Origin: Microbotryum silenes-acaulis
Taxonomy: Eukaryota > Basidiomycota > Microbotryomycetes > Microbotryales > Microbotryaceae
Assembly: GCA_003665825.1 (NCBI GenBank)
Contig: QPFY01000020.1
Coordinates: forward strand, 186,001-250,000
Reading direction: 5' to 3'
DNA: 64,000 bases
Both the position numbers and the translations under genes were made by a program. The first letter of the stretch is position 1. Each line of letters starts with the position of its first letter. Of this stretch, positions 55,751-64,000 are shown one piece after another. A model generated the notes under the pieces. That model was not told the DNA's origin. It ran no database searches and saw only the letters and a list, made by a program, of their open reading frames with translations.

Positions 55751-56840
55751 ATGTCTCGACAGTCAGTTCTTCCCTTTGCGCACTCGACTGGGTGCTCTTG
55801 CATCGGTGCTCGCGGAGCTGTTGGCTGATCACGTCGAATCTTACCTTTGAACTGACAGCGATCACACGCGTGACCCTTGGTAAGCGTTCAAGGAGATGTA
55901 TGAGGAGCGTGTGTGTGTATGCGATGCCGGATCATTTCGCAAGCGTCCTCCGTCGTCGTGCTGAGCGAGGCACTGGAGAGCCGTGGAGGGCATGGACCGG
56001 GAAGAAGATAGATCTCGATGAATTTGAATTTGGAACTGATGTTATGCGTGTGTTTCGTTTCATGGTGCTTCTCACAGTCCTTGGGTCATCCTCAATGACT
56101 TTGGTGGTGAGTCGCGCTTGCTCATTGTTCAAAGCCTCGTCTCGAACGATGGTCCATACCACCACACACCACACTCGACGTCATACTCACTTTCCCACTC
56201 CGTTCCCTCTACCAGGTGCTTTCGCAATGGGAGCCGTCGGTGGCACAGTCTGGCACGGGATAAAAGGTGCTCGCAACTCGCCCCGAGGCGATCGTCTGAT
56301 CGGCTCACTCAGCGCCATCAAAGCCCGTGCACCCGTCGTCGGCGGCAACTTTGGCGTTTGGGGCGGCTTGTTCTCGACGTTCGATTGCGCGGTCAAAGGC
56401 TATCGACAGAAGGAGGATCCGTATAACGCCATCATTTCGGGCTTCTTGACCGGTGGAACGTTGGCCGTTCGAAGTGAGTCGATCCTGGAGCTTCGGCCCG
56501 ACCGCGGTGCGTGGAGGGTGTGGACTCATGGATGTCGTGCTTTTGAATGACTTGCAGGTGGTCCCAAGGGAATGTTGGGCGGTGCGATTGGTTGTGCGAT
56601 CCTGTTGGGTGTCTTCGAAGGCGTCGGCGTCTTGGTCGGAAGGTCAGTTTTTCACCTTTCCTCAGAACGGCACCGGAAGCCGGGAGGCTTTGGGCACGTC
56701 CAGATCCACTCCAGGAACTAACAGCTTGGCTTTGAATTCATCTCTACAGGTTATTTTCAGAAAACAACAAACCCATCTCGCCGCTCTTGCCGGAGAACAA
56801 CTCGCCGCCACCACCGCCACCGGCACTCGTACCCGCTTAA
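55751..56840 (+). CDS. TIM17: Mitochondrial import translocase subunit TIM17
   Basis: Core channel subunit of the TIM23 complex, which imports presequence proteins across the inner mitochondrial membrane. Small first exons join as [20 protein letters not shown], each split at a GT-AG boundary (first donor at 55762). Then come [89 protein letters not shown] and a Pro-rich tail ending ALVPA at 56840. Four GxxxG-bearing membrane helices match the family. The two Cys that form the yeast Tim17 disulfide (in RDPC and FDC) are kept. Conserved acidic and Asn positions of helix 1 and 2 are present. Length of about 160 residues is normal. Confidence 0.95.
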
Positions 56841-59731
56841 ACACGCTGGGAGTCGAAAATCACGAATCACGTATCACAGGCCATGCAACCCATCTTGCAG
56901 CAGATACAAACCCCCGACGTTCTTTCGATGTCGACACCATCACCCACCTACCACCACTCAGGAGCTTCCCTTCTCCATTCTGCTTCTCATCTTGGATGTA
57001 TTCTTTCCCTTTTCTTTTTGTCCTCGTCTCTGCAAAACATAATCGAACACGAGCCAACAATACCTTTCACCAGGGAGCGCTGTACGTCGATCTCGCTGGA
57101 CACTTGGGGACCGTTCACACTGAGAGCCGAGAATGAGCGAAGCAACAAATTGAGTGCGAGAGAGGAGGTGACAATCAGGAGAGAAACGTTCGTTCTTCAG
57201 GGGCTAGGGCCGATCAGAGAACAATAATCAGAGGGAAATTCGAGTTCATGTTCATGGCGGTGTAGTTAACCGTCTTCGAACGAATAGGACCTGATGTATT
57301 CGAAAAGACGCTTGTGGGGGTGGTATCGGGGGAGGGGGAGACTACTATAGACCGGTCGCCGGTGGGATGAGTTCGCCGACGGATGATTTTATGCCGAGAC
57401 TTGCTGCGGTAGATGCAGGCGTGTCACGGGTGTTTGGAGCTGACAACAGGTTTCACAACCGGGAGAATTTTAATCATACTCATTTAGAAACAAGAAAGAA
57501 AGAGGTACCCACAATTGCAGCAAATCACACGTCTACAGCGGGAGCGTCGCTAGCGGCTGATCCGTCGGCAACAAGAGATTTCAGGCGACGGCCAACTTCA
57601 AAGGCCCTAGGAGATCTCCCACAGTTTCCTGACTTGCACTTAATTACCCCCATCGTGTTGAGACGAGTAGTGACGACTCGTGTCTTACGAGTCACGACCC
57701 TCTTATAATTATCGCCTCGTGCCATCGCCTCGCTCTACTTTCTAACCCACCTCTGCCTCCGCACTAACCTGCGTGCGTGCCACTGCGTGTCAATTTGTCG
57801 CGCAGTTGCCGCCGTATGTGAGGTGGGATGAGACACAATAGAAGTTCGCCGTTCGGCGATAAAGCAATAAAGGGTTCAGAAAGAAAAGGTATGGGCTGTG
57901 CAACGGGTTCGTCGAGGTCATTTTTCCCTCTCGTGGTTTGAGCATCATTTTTAGCGTGTCGAGAAGAAGTCGTTGCTTTAGCTTCGCGCCAGCGCGTGAT
58001 TAGGTGTGCCTTATCTCGGAACAACGGGCGCGCCTTCGGACATAAAGCGGGAGTGGTGGTGGGTTGGGTCCGAGCAACGGCGCCCCCTCGATTTTTTCGC
58101 CGGGTGTTGCAGCAGGGGCTTTCATCTCTCACTACACAGTCTTGGTTCAAGGGACGTCGATGGAAGGAATACTTGTTTTTTTGCCAAAGAGGAGCCAGAG
58201 GAGAGAGTCGGACCCCCGAACTCTCCTAATTTCGGAGTTTTTTCAATCGCTCGGTCGCTCGGTCGACGGTAGTTGCGCATGTCACCTGTGCTGCGGAGTC
58301 GTGGTGCTGATTTGAGTACCTCAGTAAGGCTGACGCTAAGTGGCTGTCGCTCGAAGCAAGTCGTAGATTAAAATGCTGAACGGTCTCGGGCTCTGTCTCG
58401 AAGAAACTTGACTCTCCTTCGGGGGCGGTGCGCTGTCCCACCAGCGCAACGACTCGCCGAGCCGCAGTCTTCCGACGCCTCGTCCCTCTCGGTAATCGGA
58501 GACACAGGTCGGACTTGAGCCGTATTTTCTCACGTTTCAACTTTGGTGAGCCCGTGTACAACTACCTTCGGGCGCTCGATTTACTGCCTCAAAGAATTAA
58601 AGCTTCTTCCTTCATCGGACCTTGTCCATTCTCCATCTCATCGCCGGGCCAAAAACGATGCGCGGCGGTTGGCAGGCGCGCTGTGACCCTGTCAGCCACG
58701 AATTGGGTACCCTTCATTTGGAACCCTCTTTGCCGAGCGAAGCGAATTGAAGAAACAAATGCCGATCAAACAAGCTCGACTTCGGAGTCGTTTTCAGTTC
58801 CCCACTTGCGGACCTCGCAGCGTCTACACACTAGTCTTTGAATTCCGGGCCCCTTCGCGAGACCCACGAAACTGATCAACAACTAAACAACTCATCGTGG
58901 CTCGGATACCCCTCCCCACCCGTCGAACACACCCGTCTCGACAGAGAATCGACAACACCCCTGTGTCAGTTTTGATCGATTGGAGCGCAGAGACGAGATC
59001 TCAGCCCGGGCCTGCCGCCCTCTGCCGGCTCTGCCGCCTCCGGCGCCGTTCGCCAGACCGCGTGTGGTCAAGCTCGTTCGAGTCCTCTTGCGCTCCGCCG
59101 GTGTCGGTTCGCTGGCCCTCAGACGAACGTCCGGTGCGACGACTCCCCCAAGTCATCCACGGTCACCACGGTCACCACGGTCACCACGGTGTGACACCGT
59201 CGTAAAGGAAAGGTGAGTAGACAACAGCTTGGGGTCTGCTAGTCTCTGGTGTGCTGCTGCTGACCGGTTGCTCAGCTCCCAAGGCTCAAGCAACTTGAGG
59301 CCTATTCGATCGGAGGTTCGTTGCGCCAAGAGCGTTGACTTACAAAGGACGAGGGTGACTGGCATTGCATCGACCATCGATCCATCGAGAAGGATACATC
59401 GGATCAGATTGGCGGATCCAAGATCCATCGTCACTTAGAGACCGGGGACGGCAACGCAGTGCGATTACCCGGATGTGAGTTCACCGAGACTCGGACCGGC
59501 CGCAAGGCTCCAGCGGGAGGGGAGGGGGGAGGCTCTCTCCTGAGCACTCGTAGCGAGACCGAACACCCACCACCACCACCACCACGCGACCTCCGAACGC
59601 CTCGCTTCGCGTGTGGGGTATATGTATCTCGGAATTCGAGACACTGAACTGTTTCTGGTCTCGTTTTTCTCCTGTTGCTACAGAATAGAATCGTTGCAAC
59701 GCCTTTTTGCTGGGACGTGTTGGACCGGGTG
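56841..59731. other. Long gene-less stretch
   Basis: Nearly 2.9 kb between TIM17 and the methyltransferase-like gene. Open frames are short and unlike any family I know. The part nearest 59732 looks like a 5' leader with an intron (donor AAAG|GTGAGT near 59212, acceptor CTACAG at 59682). A short tandem repeat lies at 59161-59187. Confidence 0.45.
59161..59187. repeat. Three copies of a 9-base repeat
   Basis: GGTCACCAC occurs three times in a row, each copy containing the near-palindrome GGTCACC, with partial matches on both sides. It lies about 550 bases upstream of the methyltransferase-like start. Confidence 0.85.
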
Positions 59732-62704
59732 ATGCCGTCTTCATCCAGCCCGACGAGATCGCGAGCGATCGACATGCTGAGCCCCGTTCCGTCGACTTCG
59801 GCTGCACCTTACTCGGACTCGATCACGGCTCCTATCTCCCATCTCGGCATCTGCGACGCGAACGGAAGCGACGGGGAGGACGAGGAAGAGTACGACCAAG
59901 ATGTGCCGCTCTCCTTTGATTCGAACCAGGACACGATCGCAGCGCGAAGATCACAAGTTTCGTCAGCGAAGGCGAGTCGGCGGTCGGCAATCTCGAGACG
60001 GAGACCCAGTCGAGGGACGAGTTCCGAAACGGTCGTCGGGGATGGGGCCATGAGCCCGTCGTCGATGAAATCGTCGCCGTCCGTGACGCCGGGGTCGAGT
60101 CCGACCAGGTATCGCAAGGCCTCGGCAACGATCCAGGCTCTCAAGATCCCCATGCCACAATCCTCTGCGACATCGTATACCGACTCGGAGCCTTGTCTCT
60201 CGGCCATGACGGCGACGAACAACAACTTTGGACTCGTCGGGCACCGTCATGGGTCTTCGGTCACGCCGACGACGGCGACATTTCCTCGACTGGACGCCGA
60301 TACACCGCATGCATTGTCCGCAAGATCCAGTACCGACTCTAGTCGGACACCCAAACTTGACGACGGCCATACGCTGGAGAACGTGGAGCGTGAATTCAGT
60401 CCCATCCCGGTTGTCGAGTCGAGCAGGCGGCAGGTTGAGATGCCCGGTGCAGTCTCGTCCGGCGGCTCGGCGAACCGCAAAAACTACGTGCCGACGCTCC
60501 CGTCACCGCTGAGCAACTCGTACATCACCTCGGACGACTACTGGAGCTCTGGAGCTGGTTTTGGCTTTGACTCGATTTCGCCTCGATTGCAAGGCGATTT
60601 TCCATTTCCGTCTTCGAGCCCTGGGGCTGGCCCCTCTCCGATCAGCATGAGCTCGGCTTCGTCGACGAACGCCGTCTCGGCTCCCGCTTCACCCTTTTCG
60701 ACGACGTCGTCGCTCCACGATGGTGGGTTGTCCATGTCGCAGTCCCCGCCAACGTCGCTGCCTCGACGCTTGCAGGCTCTGCCTTCTCCACCCATCCGGC
60801 CCGACAGTGGCGGACCTCGCGCGAGGGGCCGCGGTCACGCTGTCTCCTTCTATGATCGATCATCGCCTTCGGCATCGATTCCACCGTATCAAACCTCGAC
60901 TTCGTCGTCGCGCAGCACATCACTGTCGCGAGCCAACGAGATGCCCCTGACTCCGCCCGAGTCGGTTTCGGAGAGCGGTCGACACTCCATCTTCAGTTCG
61001 ACCGATGCTTGGCACGACGTGCTCGGGGTCGCGGCTTCGAGCATGAGCTACGCCAGCATGGACTACAGCCTCCCGCAAGGCGAGTCCGCCGCTGCGGCCA
61101 CGAAGGCCTCGACCAGTTCGAAGCAAGGCATGGCCGAAGATCTCATGTCGTTGCAGGATACGACCGCCGCTCCTCAACGACAGAGCATGCCACTGGGGCA
61201 TCACACCCAGTCGAGGAGCGCTGGATCACCGGCCGATGGAGGCAAACGTGTCAACAATCACGATTTGATGGCTGGGTCGGGAGGAGGGCACTTTGGTCCG
61301 GCGACGAGGGAACTACTCGCTGCGGCGATAAGTCAGGCCATTGACCGAGTGCCACTCTCGGCAGAGGACGAGGTCATTCACATGGTCGAGTACGGGGCGA
61401 TGAACTCGCGCTCGGCTTCATTGTTCCCCGCCGTCATCTCGAATCTGGCCATTCGACACGAGTTGCTGCGCAAGGAGAAGGGACTCGACGTCGGCGGAGA
61501 TAATGACGCAGACGCGCTCTCGTTCCAGATCACGCACGCCGATCGACTAGAAGCCGATTTCCGACCGCTCGCCAAATTGCTCGAGACGTCGTCGGACTCG
61601 TACCTCAACGCGCACTGGTTGAGCGAGCATCGACCGTCGTTGGAGAACCAGGTATTTTTGTCGTTCGTTACGCGGCCGTTCGGGTCCAAGGTGATGCCGC
61701 GCAAGTCCGTCACCTTTGGATTCTCGGCGATGGCCTTGCATTGGCTCAGCACCGATCGCAAGTATCGTATGGCACCGGCGAGCATCGCCCATGGCGAGCT
61801 GATGGCTTTTTTGGCGGCGCGAGCGACCGAGTTTAAGACCGGTGGTCTGCTTGCCCTGGCGTACATCGCTCGATCGGAGGACAAGGCAATGAGCGGGCTC
61901 AATCGAGGCCCTTCGGCTGCGGCTCGAATCGGAGGAGGCGGTGGAGGCGGTGAAGGGCTTTCGCGACCGACAATTATGTCGGCCAGCTCGGATCCCGAGG
62001 GGTTCAACACGGCTTCCGTGTCTTCCTCGCCCGAGTCGTCTCGTCCTTCGCTGCGCCATCGATCAGCAACCACGCCTGTGGTCCCCACCCTGCGGAAGGA
62101 CATTTGGGAGATGTTCACCAGCGTCCTCAGCCTGGCGATCCAACGCCTCGTGTCGACGCAATTGCTCAAACCTGCCGTCGCTCGACAGTTGCTCGCGTTG
62201 CCGATTCATCCGCGGACGCCGAGGCAGTCCAAGGCCGTGCTCAAGTCGATGCAGCATGCTTGGGACGTCGAGTCGGAAGAGGTCGTCAAGTTGTCCCATC
62301 CTGCTTGGGCCGGGTTGAAGCACAAGACGGTGTCCCCGGCGTCGTACGCCGATCAATCGATTCAGGTAAGAACATCGGTCTCCTTCCAGGCTACCCCATA
62401 GCTTTGAGCGCTGACGATACGATGTCTTAAATAAACAGTTGCTCAAGGTGTTTTGGGAATCCGAAATTCGGTCGATCATGCGTGAGGCCCTTGTTTCCCG
62501 AGCGGCGTGCGAGTTCACGCTCGACTGCCTCTGGAATGTCGTCAAAGTGCGTACAGCTCGTTCTTCTTCAGAGATAAAGGAAGTGGACCACTGACGAAGG
62601 GTTGTATACCCTTCGACTTGCAGGAGAAGCTTGAAGAAGAAGGCCCGCATCCTCTCGAGCTCGAGGTACAGATCATTCTTCTCAGACGCAAACCCGACGC
62701 TTGA
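59732..62704 (+). CDS. SABATH-like methyltransferase with long disordered N-terminus
   Basis: ATG 59732 starts MPSSSSPTRSRAIDML. The upstream text up to the acceptor at 59682 has no ATG in frame and follows a likely 5' UTR intron. Residues 1 to about 540 are Ser/Pro-rich and disordered. The C-terminal 400 residues have the order of small-molecule SAM carboxyl-methyltransferases: a SAM-site-like VIHMVEYGAMNSRSASLF, SFQITHADRLEADFRPLAKL (place of the NDFN-type motif), VFLSFVTRPFGSKVMPRKS, VTFGFSAMALHWLS (SSxxLxWLS) and FLAARATEFKTGGLLAL. Two introns near the end join SYADQSIQ to LLKVFWESEIRSI and WNVVK to EKLEEEGPHPLEL, ending RRKPDA. A glycine-poor SAM loop makes activity uncertain. Substrate and role are unknown. 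Family placement is by motif reading only. Confidence 0.65.
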
Positions 62705-64000
62705 CATGCGGCATCCATCACCAAAAAATGATCCCATCTCTGTTGTTTCTCCGACTTGTGGTACCGTATCGCCGTCATCGCCTCTTGATGTTCAGCGCGA
62801 TATCCTACCGTTGGCCACATCAGCCTCTCACCCGACACCTACCCATCGGTGTCGACCAACCTCGAAGGCCATTCGCTTGCCTCGATGAATAGGATCACTT
62901 TAATCATAGCGACTACGTTATCACAAGATACACATCGCTGTCCCGTACGACAATCCAGACCTCTCTTGTTTCGCTTTCTCGCTTCTCGGGAGAACCTGCC
63001 TGTCACCGGTCACCTTTCTTTTCACATCTCTCTTCCACGTTCGTTTTCACCTAAACGTTTCAGGGAAACAATAGTGTATAACAAATGTATTGCGATGCTG
63101 GTCATGTGTTTGTATCACCTACCTGACAAGGCCTGCTTGCCTACTACGGCGCGGAAGCAGAATCGGCTAGCCCCGGCAAATCCTCGCTTAGGTTCTGGTC
63201 GTCGGCATAGTCCGAGGCTCAGTCAAAAGCTTAACTTTGCTTTGAGGCCCTCGCGGCGGACCGAGACCCGTGGCCAGCTATTAATATCAGCTCTCGGTGC
63301 ATTTTTGATTCAAGACCTCTGTCCAAACAAGATGCCGTCAACTGAAGTTGAAGTCGATGAGACTCTCAGGACACCTGTTTCCTGCCTGATCTTGCTGCCC
63401 CCTTCGACACTTGGGAAAACTGCCAAATCTCGGAGAGTGAGCGAGCGTGGACTGTTGTGTCCCAGATTGCATTTGGCCTTACGCGGAGTGCGCTGGGGCC
63501 CTCCTATGATCAAAGCTCGAGCCGCTGCGTACCGGAGCAAGGTCCTTCATTAGTTAATCCGTGATGTCATTCGTCTTGCGAGATTTGGGCCGGATAAGTT
63601 TGCCCTTGTCATAGCTTATCAGGAGTTTGCAAAAGACGGTGTTCACCGAGACCACTCTTTTGGGTCGATCGCACGAGGGAGTCCGAGTGTGAGTAGTGGT
63701 GTCGAAAAAAAAACCCAGCAAGCCCGCTAGGTCTAGTGGCGGGGACGATCTGCCGCGGATATCATCTGCTCGGGCTATTTGCCTACACGGTCCTGTGCGG
63801 CGGCGGACTGCTCAACGCTGGTTTGTAGATCTTCCCTTTGTCCCATGTCGAAAAGTAAGAGACGGAACCTGCACAATGCACAGCCTTCAGAAGTCGTCGG
63901 TGTTTAGCGGAGATCAGCGATGAGGCGATAATTTTGGAGTCGTTCCCGAATTTTGGATAACCGGCGGCGACCACTGAACAATGCGATGGTTTAGCTTATT
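62705..64000. other. Gene-less right end
   Basis: About 1.3 kb after the methyltransferase-like stop. An open frame at 62849-63553 shows no domain. A gene continuing beyond the window cannot be judged. Confidence 0.45.

Noticed and set aside
57764..58150. 128-codon minus-strand frame between TIM17 and the methyltransferase-like gene
   Set aside because: It reads fairly like protein but has no family match I know, no clear splice partners and no start context to support it.
1..64000. CRISPR arrays, insertion sequences, phage or plasmid genes
   Set aside because: None seen; spliced genes and Pol III tRNA promoters show nuclear fungal DNA.

Overview
This window is nuclear DNA from a fungus, most likely a basidiomycete and perhaps a Pucciniomycotina (Microbotryomycetes-like) yeast or smut. 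The lineage is an inference from gene content and style. The genes are GC-rich and split by many short GT-AG introns of roughly 50-100 bases. Spacing is tight, both strands are used, there are no operons, and many proteins carry long Ser/Pro/Thr-rich disordered regions. No bacterial, viral or plasmid features are seen.

Layout. 1-1317: no gene, but a decayed copy of a tRNA-containing block. 1318-4844: a divergent pair, a peroxisomal-type dienoyl-CoA isomerase (-) and a short-form tRNase Z (+). 4847-5001: the better copy of the tRNA block, antisense and directly behind tRNase Z. 5122-18206: four minus-strand genes in tandem: a PHD-JmjC histone demethylase (JHD1/KDM2 type), a membrane-anchored SGNH-like protein, an APC amino-acid permease and a two-finger C2H2 factor. 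19429-21057: a secreted aspartic protease (-). 21733-23273: a broken OCH1-type glycosyltransferase gene. 24279-27423: the DEAD-box helicase DBP10. 28338-28409: tRNA-Arg(UCG). 28.4-32.5 kb: the least gene-like part, with a 44-base T tract and a large diverged inverted repeat holding remains of an unrecognised protein. 32563-37557: a SAP-domain Tho1/SARNP-like protein and cytoplasmic isoleucyl-tRNA synthetase (both -). 38926-41182: a large disordered protein of unknown function. 41526-45963: ALG13 (-), an FYV7-like ribosome biogenesis factor (+) and BCS1 (+). 46218-53197: PRA1/YIP3, the ERT1-like regulator and mitochondrial phenylalanyl-tRNA synthetase (all -). 53652-56840: ornithine decarboxylase antizyme, with a programmed +1 frameshift, and TIM17 (both +). 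59732-62704: a SABATH-like methyltransferase with a very long disordered N-terminus.

Most genes are housekeeping. Themes are RNA and translation (tRNase Z, DBP10, FYV7, IleRS, mitochondrial PheRS, Tho1-like, two tRNA loci), mitochondria (BCS1, TIM17, PheRS, possibly a mitochondrial tRNase Z form) and the secretory pathway (ALG13, PRA1, protease, decayed OCH1-like enzyme). The most distinctive element is the antizyme: the sequence shows a zero frame ending CCC-UGA and continuing in the +1 frame, the classic polyamine-sensing translational switch. Other points of interest are the OCH1-like pseudogene, the inverted repeat around 30.1 kb, the odd anticodon loop of the tRNA beside tRNase Z, and an SGNH protein that seems to lack its catalytic residues. 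Exon joints were read by eye; first exons and starts are the least certain parts.
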